Below, one piece after another: positions 7,106 through 16,435 of a stretch of 64,000 bases of DNA (position 1 is the first letter of the stretch; each line of letters starts with the position of its first letter). The notes under the pieces are model-generated. The model saw nothing but the letters and a program-made list of their open reading frames with translations, made no database searches and had not been told where the DNA came from. The stretch spans positions 1,984,001 through 2,048,000 of the forward strand of contig NZ_CP034998.1 in NCBI RefSeq assembly GCF_002531755.2, given 5' to 3'. The translations under genes were made by a program, and so were the position numbers. The stretch comes from Rhizobium acidisoli. GTDB taxonomy: Bacteria; Pseudomonadota; Alphaproteobacteria; Rhizobiales; Rhizobiaceae.

Positions 7106-10100
7106 ATGGCGAACAACAAATATAACGAGTCGATTGAGGACAAGGCGTTCAAGGCATTGGACGAGGCGCTCCAGATCGACTTCGGCAAAGATAACGTGCC
7201 GTCTCGCCGCGGCGATGCGCCTGAGGCCCCGGAGGCTAATGTGTCTGATCCATCGAATGCGCGTAACCAGCAGGCCCAGGAAGAAGCGCAGCGCCGCAAC
7301 CGCCGCGGTGCCACCGGCGAGCAGGCTTCCAGGGGGCCGGCTTTCACGCCCGCCAACGATGCCAGCCGAAACACGCCCGCCTCGATCCTGAAATCCTTCG
7401 ACGGCGCCTCCAGCCGCTCGGCGGTGCGCACCGCCACGCTGTTTTCAGTGCTTTGGGTGATGGGCGGCCTCGGCCTGATGTCGCTGCTTTATGCGCCGCA
7501 GATCTGGCAGATCCGTTCACTCGCCGATCTCGTCGCCCTGCCCGGCGTCATCGCCGGCCTCGTCGGCATCATCATCCCCGTCATGATGTTCTATGCTTTC
7601 GCCATCATGATCGCCCGCGCCCAGGACATGCGCAACGCCGCCCGTTCCATGGCGGAGGTCGCATTGCGCCTGGCGGAGCCGGAAACCATCGCCTCCGAGC
7701 GTATCATGACCGTTGGCCAGGCCGTGCGCCGTGAGGTCTCGGCCATGAATGAAGGCATCGAGCGCACCATCGCACGTGCCTCCGAGCTGGAAACGCTCGT
7801 CCATTCCGAAGTCAATGCGCTTGAACGTTCCTATGCCGACAACGAGTTGCGCGTCCGCGGGCTCGTCCACGAACTCGGCTCCGAGCGCGAGGCGATCGTC
7901 AACCATGCCGACCGCATCCGCACCTCGATTGGCAGCGTCCACGACCAGCTGAAGGAAGAGCTGTCGCTTGCGACCGAAGAGATCGCCGTGCGGCTTTCCA
8001 CATCGGGCGAAGCCTTTGCCTCGCTGATCGATACGCGCGCCGCGACGATTCTGGAAAAATCGGACAACGCCCTGCAGTCGATCGGCAGCCTGCTCGCCGC
8101 CAAGACCGATAGCCTGCTGCAGACACTGAACGCATCGGGTTTCGCGCTCGCCACCGAATTCGACAACCGCCTCGAAGCGCTCTCCGTCAACCTCAATGAC
8201 CATGGCGAAAAACTGCTCAGCCAGTTCGAGACGCGCGCCTCGACCATGGACAGCAGCACCGAGAAGCTGAATGCCGCGCTGCACGAGCGCACGCAGCAGC
8301 TCAGCGAGATCCTGATCGCCCGCACCCGTGAGATCAATGAGAGCCTGACATCAGGCGAACGCACCATCGGCGGCACGCTCGACGACGTGCTGTCGAAGCT
8401 GAACAGCGCCCTCGACGAAAAGGGCGCGAGCTTCCGCCAGAGCCTGCAGAGCACCGCCGACGACGCCGTTATGGATCTCGACGTCCGCTCCGGCTTCTTC
8501 GAAGAGCGGCTGCAGACGACCGTTGCCCAGCTGTCCACCGCCTTCGACGAACGCGTCGCCGAATTCACCAGCGCCTTCGACAAACGCACCGGCTCGCTCG
8601 ACACCAAGCTGATGGAGAGCCTCGCCCGCATCAACGAGACGCTGACCGGCGGCTCGGATTCGATCGACGGCATCCTGAGTTCCGGCATCGAGCGGCTGAG
8701 CTCGTCGATGACCGACCAGTCGCTGGCACTCGCCACAGCACTCTCCACCGGCCACGAAGTGCTGGAAGGCGCGATCGGCACCCGGGCGGACGAAATCACC
8801 GCGGCGCTCACCAGCCGCACCGGCGAACTGACTTCGGCGCTGCAGAGCGCCACCTCGGAAATCGCGCTGACGCTTGCATCCGGCACCTCCGATCTCCAGA
8901 ACAATCTTCAGGCCCGCTCGGCCGAATTCCGCGACACGCTGCGCACCACCACCAGCGATCTGACCACCGCCGTTGCCGCCGGCACCGAGCAGGTCACCGC
9001 AGCCTTCGGCGGCCGCGGCGAGGAACTGAGCGGCATGCTGACTGCCCGCGCTGCCGAAATCAGCGAGGCGCTCGGCACGGCCCACGGCCGCATCGACAGC
9101 GTCATGGCCGAGCGCGGCGGTGCGTTGGTCGATGCGCTCACCACCCATCACGGCCGCTTCGAAGAAGCGCTGACATCACGCGCCGATGCCATCATCGATG
9201 CCGTCTCCGGCACCCACGACCGTCTGGCCGAGACGCTCGACGAAAAGGCGATGGCGCTCGCCATCTCCCTGAACGAGAGCCAGGCCCGCATCGAGGATAC
9301 GCTCGAGACCCGCTCCGAAGCGCTGCTGAGCGCGGTATCGGGCACGCATGACCGCCTCTCCGAGACGCTCGATGAAAAGGCAATGGCGCTTGCCATTTCG
9401 CTCAACGAAAACCAGGCCCGCATTGAAGATACGCTCGAGACCCGCTCCGCGGCCCTGCTGAACGCCGTCTCCGGCACCCATGACCGCCTGTCCGAAACGC
9501 TGGACAGCAAGGCAACCGCCCTGACCACCTCGCTCGACGAGCGCCATGCCCGCATCGACAATGCGTTGGGAACACGTGCCGAGGCGTTGCTGAACACCGT
9601 GTCCGGCACACGCGACCGTCTCGCCGAGACCCTCGACGAAAAGGCGGCGGCCTTCGCCATCTCCTTGAACGAGAGCCAAGCCCGCATCGAAGAGACGCTC
9701 CAGACCCGCTCGGCGGCTCTGCTGAATGCTGTCTCCAGCACGCATGACCGCCTGTCCGAAACGCTGGAAGGCAAGGTGGAAGCTTTTGCCACCTCGCTCA
9801 GCGAAGGCCAGGCCCGCATCGACGAGACGCTCGAAAGCCGCTCCGCGGCCCTGTTGAATGCGGTCTCCGGCACCCATGAGCGCCTGTCCGAAACGCTGGA
9901 CGAAAAGGCGATGACCCTCGCCATCTCGCTGAATGAGAGCCAGTCGCGGATCGAAGACACGCTGGAAGCGCGCTCCGAAGCCTTCCTCAAGGCCGTGTCC
10001 GGCACGCATGAGCGGCTTTCGGAAACGCTCGATGAAAAGTCGGCAGCCCTCGCCGCCGCCCTCAACGAGGGTCAGAGCCGCTTGCAGGACACCCTTGATA

Positions 10101-13100
10101 GCCGCTCGGAATCCTTCCTCAGTGCGGTCTCCACCACCCACGACCGCCTGTCCGAGACACTCGACGACCGGGCAATGGCGCTTGCCATTTCGCTGAACGA
10201 GAGCCAGAGCCGCCTCGAGGAAGCCCTGACATCGGGCGCCGATGCGATCACCCAGGCGGTGTCCGGCACGCATGACGGCCTGAACGGCGTGCTCGACCGG
10301 AAGGCCGCGGCCATCGCCTCCTCGCTGAACGAAGGCCAGGCCCGCCTCGAGGAAGCCCTGGTGCACCGCACCGCCGCGATCATCGGCGCCGTAACGGCAA
10401 CGCACGACAGGCTGACCGACACGCTCGACGAAAAGACCATGGCGCTCGCCATTTCGCTCGACGACAACCAGAGCCGCTTCGACAGTGTGCTCGAAGCGCG
10501 CAGCAACGCCATCATGGAGGCCGTCTCCGGCGCCGAGTCACGCGTCGCCGGCGCCTTCACCGACAAGACCGATGCTATCCGCGCCGCCTACACCGACAAT
10601 CAGCAGCGGCTCGAAAATGCGCTTTCCGAGCATAGTGCCGCCCTTTCCGGCGTTCTCGATGCCGGCGGCTCCCGCTTCGAGGACCTGGTCGGCGGCCTGA
10701 CCGGCCGCATCGAAGGTCGTCTGAGCGATGCCCATGCACGGCTCGGAGGCCTCGCCGACGAGGCCGCGGCGCGTATCGAAGGCGGGCTCACCTCTGCCCA
10801 TGAGCGCATCCGTACGACGCTTGAAGATCGCGCCAATGCCATCGACCTGTCGCTGAACCAGGCCCATGCGCTGATCAACGATACGCTGACCGAACACGCG
10901 ACCAGCATCGGCACCTCGGTGGCGACGAGCGTCAGCATGCTCGAAATGTCGTTGGAGGACCGGGAAGCCTCGATCCGCCAGGCCATCGATGCCAGCGCCC
11001 AGACGTTGGAAGAGCGCATGCATGCCGGCGCCGGCCAGATCGCCGGCCGCTTCCAGGAGGCGGCAAATGCGATTTCGACCTCCACGCAGAATTTCTCCGC
11101 CCAACTCGATCAGTCGGTGGAAAGCCTGACGGGCCGTTTTGAAGAAACCGGATCGCGCGTGGAATCCGGCCTTGCGGCCATCGAGACCCGCATCAGCAAC
11201 GGCGTCGGCGGTGTCGCCGAAAAGGTCGAAGCCGCCAGCGGCCAGCTCTCCGGCGTGCTTGCCGACGGCATCTCCCGTATCGGCGCGCTTAGCGACGACG
11301 CCAACCGGCGCATCACGGCGACGCTCGAAGGCAGCGCTGCAAGCCTCACCCAGGCGATCGACAGCCGCGCCGCCAATCTGGCCGAGACGCTCGACAGCCG
11401 TGCCACAACCCTGACCGGCGCCATCGACGGCCGCACCGTAAGCCTTGGCGAAACCCTCGACCGCGGCAATGAACGCATCGAGGAACGCCTCTCCACGATG
11501 GATCGTGCGCTGACCGTCGGCCTCGATGCCGTCAACCGCACCATCGAAGGCAAGGCCGCCGGCCTCGCCTCGACGCTGCGCAGCGCGGTAGCCGAGGCGG
11601 CCCAGGGAATGGAAGGCGAAGCGACGAGAACCACCGAGCTGCTCGGCAAGACCGGCCAGCAATTCGCCGTCGATCTCAATGCGAAAAGCGACGAATTCAC
11701 CCGCACCATGGATGAGCGCTCGTCGCAGATCGTCGCCCGCGTCGCCGAGGCCCAGAGCCGGCTGGCAAGCCAGGCCGCAGCCGTCGCCCAGACCTTCTCG
11801 GAAGCCGGCAACGCCATCGTCAACAAGGTTGCCGAGGCCGAGACCATCGTCGGTACGCAGGTCAATGCCATCTCCAAGGCGCTGTCGGATGCCGGCCAGT
11901 CTCTGGAGACGCGCGGCGATGCCATCCGCTCGACGCTGTCGGGGGCCGGCAGCGAGATTTCCGCCACCATGGCGGATGTCGATCGGGCGCTCGAAGCCCG
12001 CAGCAACGCTATCCGCTCCAATCTCGAGGAGCGCGCTCGCGAGATCGATACGACCTTCTCCGGCATCGACCGGGCGCTCGAAGCGCGCGGCAATTCGATC
12101 CGCGCAACACTCGACGAGCGCACCCGCGACCTCAACTCGATGCTCGCTGGCCGTTCGGTCGAATTGACCCGCATCCTCGACGAAACCGCCCGTCCGATCA
12201 TCGACCGATATACCGATGCCGGCGAACAGGCGGCCGCCCGCATCACCGCGGCAGCCAACCTCAGCGCCGACCGTCTGCGCGCCGAAAACGAAGCGCTCGC
12301 CAGCGCCGTTGCCGCCCGCACCGAGAATGTCGCCAACGCCGTCAGCGCCATCGAAAACAGCCTGGTCGGCAACGTCAACGGCCTCGTCGAGCGCATGTCG
12401 GAAAGCAGCGCGGCGATGGCGATGATGATGAACCGCGCCGTCGAGCAGCTGACCAGCGTCGACAGCCGTCTCGGCGAAACCACGACGCGCTTTGCCGACT
12501 CCACCACCAAAGCCGCCGAGATGGTCAACGCCTCGACCCGGCTTCTCGAAGGCAAGGTCGACCGCCTCTCCGACATTTCGGGCCAGACGCTGTCGCAGGT
12601 CGGCGGCATCATCGGCCGTTTCGACGAACACTCCAAGGTCCTGACACAGGCCTCGCAGCTTCTCGGCGCCGCCCAGTCCAACCTTGCCTCGACGCTCGAG
12701 GAACGCGAAGGCGCGCTGCAGACGCTCTCCGTCAGCCTGGTTCAGCGCTCCGACGAGATCGAAAAGACCATGCGCGGCCTCGGCGGCATGATCGAGACCG
12801 TCTTCGAGCGAGCCGAACAGCGCTCCAGCCAAGTCACCGGCAATCTGCGCCAGGGCGTGCAGTCCTCCTTCGCCGATATCGGCCGCATTCTCACCGAAAC
12901 CGAGAAACGCGCCCAGGAAGCTGCCGAGACGATGCGCGAGGCGATCACCCGCGCCGGCGACGAGGCCAATACGACGATCGACGGCACCTTCGCCAATGTC
13001 GAGCGTCGCTCCGGCGATCTCTCCAACCGCATTCGCGGTGGCCTGACGGCATCGCTGTCGGAAGTCGAGCGCATGCTCGGCGAAGCCGGCCGCGCCTCCG

Positions 13101-14128
13101 ACGGTGCCGCCCAGCATATGCGCGAAGCATTGCGCGAGGCGATCGATGATGCCGTCGGCCGCTTCTCCGGCGCCACCGACGATATCCGCCGTTCTGCCGC
13201 CGACATCCGCAACGAGCTCGACGCCACCCGCGCCGAACTGAAGCGCGGCGCCTTCGACCTTCCCGAGGAAGCCAAGGAAAGCGCCTCGGCCATGCGCCGG
13301 GCCGTCGCCGAGCAGATCAAGGCGCTGCAGGATATCTCCCAGCTCGTCGGCCGTTCCAGCCAGCAGCTCGAAATCTCCGAACCCGTCGCCCGCACGCTCG
13401 CCCAGGCGCAGCCGGCCCCGCGTGCCGCCCAGCCGATTGCAAGTCAGCCGATCGCAAGTCAGCCGGTGGCACCCCCGCCGCCGCAGCCGGCAGCGCCCGC
13501 GCCGATCGAAGCGACGGGCCTGCGCGGAACGATCGCCCCGACGGCACCGGCTGCCGCTCCCCAGCGCGCCGCTCCGCAGCCTGCCCCTGCCCGTCAGGAA
13601 CCAAGCCGTCAGGAACCAAGCCGCCAGGAACCGGCTCGCGCCGAAAGCGGCGGCTGGATCAGCGATCTCCTGCGCGGCGCATCGCGTGAGGAGGCCGCCG
13701 ACGAGGCGCCTGCCCGTGCCCCGGCCCGCTCGGCGGAGACCGCCGCACCGGCCGCGCGCAGCAGTGACATCCGCAATCCGCGCCACGTCGTCGAATCGCT
13801 GAACTCGCTGTCGGTCGATATCGCCCGCGCCATCGATCACGACGCCTCGGTCGATCTCTGGCGCCGCTATCAGCGCGGCGAGCGTGACGTCTTCACCCGC
13901 CGCCTTTACACGCTGAAAGGCCAGCAGACCTTTGACGAGATCAAGCGCAAATACGACCGCGAACCGGAATTCCGCACCGCCGTCGATCGCTATATCGGTG
14001 ATTTCGAAAAGCTGCTCGCCGACGTCGCCCGCACCGACCCGAACCAGATCGTCTCGCAGTCCTACCTCACCTCGGATACCGGCAAGGTCTACACTATGCT
14101 CGCCCATGCCGCAGGCAGGCTCAGCTGA
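7106..14128 (+). CDS. giant membrane-anchored hendecad-repeat protein, growth pole ring (GPR/RgsE) type
   Basis: A 2340-residue protein. The start is ATG 7106 (MANNKYNESIEDK) with GAGG upstream. Order: acidic N-terminus (1-110); two membrane helices (about 111-132 and 143-172); a very long helical region (about 180-2080) in 11-residue periodicity; a Pro/Gln/Ala-rich linker (about 2090-2220) with ASQPI and RQEPS mini-repeats; and a conserved C-terminal domain of about 120 residues (HVVESLNSLSVDIARAI through the end). Residues 701-1140 are ten consecutive 44-residue repeats. Size, two N-terminal membrane helices and apolipoprotein-like repeats match Agrobacterium GPR and S. meliloti RgsE, which form a ring at the growing pole and are needed for polar growth. 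Identity is by architecture, not alignment. Confidence 0.85.
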   Translation: MANNKYNESIEDKAFKALDEALQIDFGKDNVPSRRGDAPEAPEANVSDPSNARNQQAQEEAQRRNRRGATGEQASRGPAFTPANDASRNTPASILKSFDGASSRSAVRTATLFSVLWVMGGLGLMSLLYAPQIWQIRSLADLVALPGVIAGLVGIIIPVMMFYAFAIMIARAQDMRNAARSMAEVALRLAEPETIASERIMTVGQAVRREVSAMNEGIERTIARASELETLVHSEVNALERSYADNELRVRGLVHELGSEREAIVNHADRIRTSIGSVHDQLKEELSLATEEIAVRLSTSGEAFASLIDTRAATILEKSDNALQSIGSLLAAKTDSLLQTLNASGFALATEFDNRLEALSVNLNDHGEKLLSQFETRASTMDSSTEKLNAALHERTQQLSEILIARTREINESLTSGERTIGGTLDDVLSKLNSALDEKGASFRQSLQSTADDAVMDLDVRSGFFEERLQTTVAQLSTAFDERVAEFTSAFDKRTGSLDTKLMESLARINETLTGGSDSIDGILSSGIERLSSSMTDQSLALATALSTGHEVLEGAIGTRADEITAALTSRTGELTSALQSATSEIALTLASGTSDLQNNLQARSAEFRDTLRTTTSDLTTAVAAGTEQVTAAFGGRGEELSGMLTARAAEISEALGTAHGRIDSVMAERGGALVDALTTHHGRFEEALTSRADAIIDAVSGTHDRLAETLDEKAMALAISLNESQARIEDTLETRSEALLSAVSGTHDRLSETLDEKAMALAISLNENQARIEDTLETRSAALLNAVSGTHDRLSETLDSKATALTTSLDERHARIDNALGTRAEALLNTVSGTRDRLAETLDEKAAAFAISLNESQARIEETLQTRSAALLNAVSSTHDRLSETLEGKVEAFATSLSEGQARIDETLESRSAALLNAVSGTHERLSETLDEKAMTLAISLNESQSRIEDTLEARSEAFLKAVSGTHERLSETLDEKSAALAAALNEGQSRLQDTLDSRSESFLSAVSTTHDRLSETLDDRAMALAISLNESQSRLEEALTSGADAITQAVSGTHDGLNGVLDRKAAAIASSLNEGQARLEEALVHRTAAIIGAVTATHDRLTDTLDEKTMALAISLDDNQSRFDSVLEARSNAIMEAVSGAESRVAGAFTDKTDAIRAAYTDNQQRLENALSEHSAALSGVLDAGGSRFEDLVGGLTGRIEGRLSDAHARLGGLADEAAARIEGGLTSAHERIRTTLEDRANAIDLSLNQAHALINDTLTEHATSIGTSVATSVSMLEMSLEDREASIRQAIDASAQTLEERMHAGAGQIAGRFQEAANAISTSTQNFSAQLDQSVESLTGRFEETGSRVESGLAAIETRISNGVGGVAEKVEAASGQLSGVLADGISRIGALSDDANRRITATLEGSAASLTQAIDSRAANLAETLDSRATTLTGAIDGRTVSLGETLDRGNERIEERLSTMDRALTVGLDAVNRTIEGKAAGLASTLRSAVAEAAQGMEGEATRTTELLGKTGQQFAVDLNAKSDEFTRTMDERSSQIVARVAEAQSRLASQAAAVAQTFSEAGNAIVNKVAEAETIVGTQVNAISKALSDAGQSLETRGDAIRSTLSGAGSEISATMADVDRALEARSNAIRSNLEERAREIDTTFSGIDRALEARGNSIRATLDERTRDLNSMLAGRSVELTRILDETARPIIDRYTDAGEQAAARITAAANLSADRLRAENEALASAVAARTENVANAVSAIENSLVGNVNGLVERMSESSAAMAMMMNRAVEQLTSVDSRLGETTTRFADSTTKAAEMVNASTRLLEGKVDRLSDISGQTLSQVGGIIGRFDEHSKVLTQASQLLGAAQSNLASTLEEREGALQTLSVSLVQRSDEIEKTMRGLGGMIETVFERAEQRSSQVTGNLRQGVQSSFADIGRILTETEKRAQEAAETMREAITRAGDEANTTIDGTFANVERRSGDLSNRIRGGLTASLSEVERMLGEAGRASDGAAQHMREALREAIDDAVGRFSGATDDIRRSAADIRNELDATRAELKRGAFDLPEEAKESASAMRRAVAEQIKALQDISQLVGRSSQQLEISEPVARTLAQAQPAPRAAQPIASQPIASQPVAPPPPQPAAPAPIEATGLRGTIAPTAPAAAPQRAAPQPAPARQEPSRQEPSRQEPARAESGGWISDLLRGASREEAADEAPARAPARSAETAAPAARSSDIRNPRHVVESLNSLSVDIARAIDHDASVDLWRRYQRGERDVFTRRLYTLKGQQTFDEIKRKYDREPEFRTAVDRYIGDFEKLLADVARTDPNQIVSQSYLTSDTGKVYTMLAHAAGRLS
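9206..10525 (+). repeat. ten in-frame 132-bp tandem repeats inside the giant gene
   Basis: Ten units of exactly 132 bp (44 residues). Each begins near SGTHDRLSETL and continues DEKAMALAISL, NESQARIEDTL, ETRSEALLNAV: four 11-residue blocks. The eleventh position (SGAESRVAGAF at 10526) departs from the pattern. Units differ mostly by synonymous and conservative changes, pointing to internal duplication with later drift or gene conversion. Confidence 0.9.
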
Positions 14129-14155
14129 GTTCGCCGATCTGAATTGACGTTGAGG

Positions 14156-14190
14156 AAAAGCCGCTTGAACATGTGTCAGGCGGCTTTTCT
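14156..14190 (+). terminator. intrinsic terminator after the giant gene
   Basis: A perfect stem AAAAGCCGC (14156-14164) / GCGGCTTTT (14180-14188), 28 bp after the stop. The A and T runs make it potentially active in both directions. Confidence 0.85.
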
Positions 14191-14249
14191 CGTAAGATGC
14201 CGGTGCGACTAGGATCTCTCTGCCGAGAAGCAAGGAAAACTTCCCCCGA

Positions 14250-14810
14250 ATGACCCAGGCCCTTCTGATCATCGACGTGCAGAATGCGATCGTCTCCGGA
14301 AAAGCATCACCGGAGCGGCAGCCTCGGATTGATGCCGCACTCGACGAGACCGTCGCGCGGCTGGCCACGCTGCAAGAAAAAGCCAGGCAGGCGGGCGCGC
14401 CGGTCGTGCTGATCCAACATGACGGCGATAGCGGCCATCGACTGGCCGTCGGCACGCCGGGGTGGGCGCTGCGCCAGGAGATTGCCCCGGAACCAGGCGA
14501 GGTCGTCGTGCGCAAGAAAAGCGCCGACTCCTTCTTCGAGACAGACCTTGCCGAACGCCTGGACGAACGCTCAGTCACCCATCTCGTCATCGGCGGCTGC
14601 ATGTCGCAATTCTGCGTCGACACGACGGTCAGGCGCGCCGTGTCACTCGGATATGACGTGACGCTGATAGCCGACGGTCACACGACGGGCGATACGGCGA
14701 CCCTCACCTTCTCCGAGATTGTCGCCCACCACAATGAAACGCTCGACGGTTTCGACGCCGGCAAGGCGATCGTCGATATCCGTCCCGCCGCCGACATTCA
14801 CTTTTCATAA
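14250..14810 (+). CDS. isochorismatase-family cysteine hydrolase
   Basis: A 186-residue protein of the isochorismatase/nicotinamidase superfamily. The catalytic triad is visible: Asp in LLIIDVQNAI (residue 9), Lys in VVVRKKSADSFF (near 88) and Cys in GGCMSQFCVDTTVRRA (near 121). The conserved TTGD after the Cys helix is also present. The substrate cannot be told from sequence; it is a single-domain member without the ArCP domain of EntB-like proteins. It stands alone behind the terminator of the giant gene and converges on the kinase gene 24 bp away. Confidence 0.88.
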   Translation: MTQALLIIDVQNAIVSGKASPERQPRIDAALDETVARLATLQEKARQAGAPVVLIQHDGDSGHRLAVGTPGWALRQEIAPEPGEVVVRKKSADSFFETDLAERLDERSVTHLVIGGCMSQFCVDTTVRRAVSLGYDVTLIADGHTTGDTATLTFSEIVAHHNETLDGFDAGKAIVDIRPAADIHFS

Positions 14811-14833
14811 GGCTCCGGGAGCAACAGCCGACA

Positions 14834-15355
14834 TCAAATCGGAAGCAGGCGATCGCTCCTCAACTTGACGATCAGCGCCTCGACGACCTCCGGCACATCC
14901 CTTACAGCCGTATCGACAATGATCGGCCTTTGCCCCCAATCGTCATATTCTCGCTCGACGGTTTCCTGCCACGTCGGTTTCACCAGACCTTCCACATCCG
15001 TTTTCCGCGTCTCGGCCCGGCGGCGGTGCTCGATCTTGTCGGAACAGATCACTTCCACTTCGACCGCGATCACACCGGACCGCGCCGCGACCGCCAGCCA
15101 GGCGCCGCGGGTTATGTCAAGCGGATTGACCGAGTCGGCAATCACCACGCGGCCGAGGGTGAGATTGTCCTCGGCAACCCCATAGGCGACGACATACCCT
15201 GCCGGACCGACGTCTCCTACAGGGTCACCACCCGACACTCTGATCGCCTGCTCGATCGTGTCCACCCGCACGTATACGGCCCCCAGCCGTTTCGCGAGCG
15301 CGCGGGCAACAGTCGTTTTCCCGCTACCCGGCAAACCGCCAAAGATAATCAGCAT
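14834..15355 (-). CDS. P-loop kinase / AAA-family ATPase (adenylylsulfate- or zeta-toxin-like fold)
   Basis: A 173-residue protein with an N-terminal Walker A IFGGLPGSGKTTVARALA (residues 4-21), a substrate-type segment VYVRVDTIEQAI, a hydrophobic strand ending in D (VVIADSVNPL) and a lid-like Arg-rich stretch (EHRRRAETRKTD). This is the layout of small-molecule kinases of the AAA_33 group. Homologues are often annotated only as ATP-binding protein. No partner gene hints at a substrate. Confidence 0.8.
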   Translation of the reverse strand: MLIIFGGLPGSGKTTVARALAKRLGAVYVRVDTIEQAIRVSGGDPVGDVGPAGYVVAYGVAEDNLTLGRVVIADSVNPLDITRGAWLAVAARSGVIAVEVEVICSDKIEHRRRAETRKTDVEGLVKPTWQETVEREYDDWGQRPIIVDTAVRDVPEVVEALIVKLRSDRLLPI

Positions 15356-15462
15356 GGCTTCTCACCCATTGTTCAATAAATGCATGTCAGGCAAGGGGAT
15401 ACGACAGTTTTAGCCGTGGAGGCCGGCAGCGGTTTGCCGACCAGATTTACTGCTAATGTCTT

Positions 15463-16125
15463 CTATTGTGCATTACCGGCTGCAGCCGCGGCAAGATCCT
15501 TAGCGGTCCAAGCCTGGATGGCCTGATTGAATATACGTTCCCCATCGGCACCCTTCTCAAGCGTCAGCAGTGCTCGTTTGCCGTTCTGATAGAAAATCGG
15601 CAAATCGATCCATTGGCGTTCAAGCAGTTCAAGGTTCCTGGCACGAGCTTCAGGCAGATCATTGAGCGCCAGCATGTAAAGATTGTCTGTGACCTTGGCG
15701 GGCACGGCAATCAATGCCTCGCCGCGATCGCTCTCCGTCGCCTTCATTGACATGCGCTGAAGACTGTAAATTCCGCCTCCCTTAAATCCTGGCGCAATCT
15801 GAAACGACAATTCGATGAGGTGGCTTGCGGAAACGGAGGGATCTGCATTCCGTTCCAGTGTCAGCACTGCAGTGAGGCGACGCGTCGGCACAGCAATGTG
15901 CGCTTGGACAACAGGATCGGAGCGCCCGTTGGCGTCGGTGCGCATATCGATTGACCAAGTAACAGAACCGGGAACAGTCGTCGGCTGTGCCATCTCCGGT
16001 TTCTCTTCATACAGAAACATTTGAGGAACCAGCGAACGCGGGACGGAGCGACCTGCAAAGACGGAAAAAGTTGAGAAAACAAGCACACATATGCCAACGA
16101 CCAAAACCATTGCCGAACGCATCAT
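15463..16125 (-). CDS. hypothetical secreted protein
   Basis: A 220-residue protein with a strong signal peptide (MVLVVGICVLVFSTFSVFAG). The mature part has alternating beta-strand-like segments (TWSIDMRTDANGRSDPVVQ, LTAVLTLERNADPSV, HLIELSFQIAPGFKGGGIY) and a C-terminal helix-rich tail ending in an Ala run. I do not recognise a characterised family. It is probably periplasmic and has no operon partner. Confidence 0.7.
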   Translation of the reverse strand: MMRSAMVLVVGICVLVFSTFSVFAGRSVPRSLVPQMFLYEEKPEMAQPTTVPGSVTWSIDMRTDANGRSDPVVQAHIAVPTRRLTAVLTLERNADPSVSASHLIELSFQIAPGFKGGGIYSLQRMSMKATESDRGEALIAVPAKVTDNLYMLALNDLPEARARNLELLERQWIDLPIFYQNGKRALLTLEKGADGERIFNQAIQAWTAKDLAAAAAGNAQ

Positions 16126-16373
16126 AGAAATCCCACCCCTCGCAGCATAACGCTGTCTCCTACTGTATAATCTCTTAAATCGGAATTATGCAGCAATTCA
16201 AAGGGCTGCGGAAAATCCGTGAACAGCGGCAGGGGCGTGCCGCCCGCGCCTTTGTCAAAAGCCACGACGGTGAGACAAAATGAATCAGCTGTGGATTGGG
16301 CTTTTTTATTGCCGCCTGTCCTTCATTTCGTCACAAACTTTCTCGATCCGCTTGCGTTTAGCCAACGGCTGAC

Positions 16374-16415
16374 CCGACCTTCCAACGCCCGACCTTCCAA
16401 CGCCCGACCTTTCAA
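16374..16415 (+). repeat. 15-bp tandem repeat, about 2.8 copies
   Basis: CCGACCTTCCAACGC occurs at 16374-16388 and 16389-16403, and a third partial copy (CCGACCTTTCAA) runs up to the first possible start codon of the carboxypeptidase gene. The rest of the 310-bp gap before this gene shows no gene. Confidence 0.8.
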
Positions 16416-16435
16416 TGACAGAGACAGTAACATCG

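Noticed and set aside
10538..14623. A 1361-codon minus-strand frame opposite the giant gene
   Set aside because: It is the antisense of the GC-rich repetitive coding region; its sequence is Gly/Ala/Arg-rich with no family features, while the plus strand has a coherent conserved protein.
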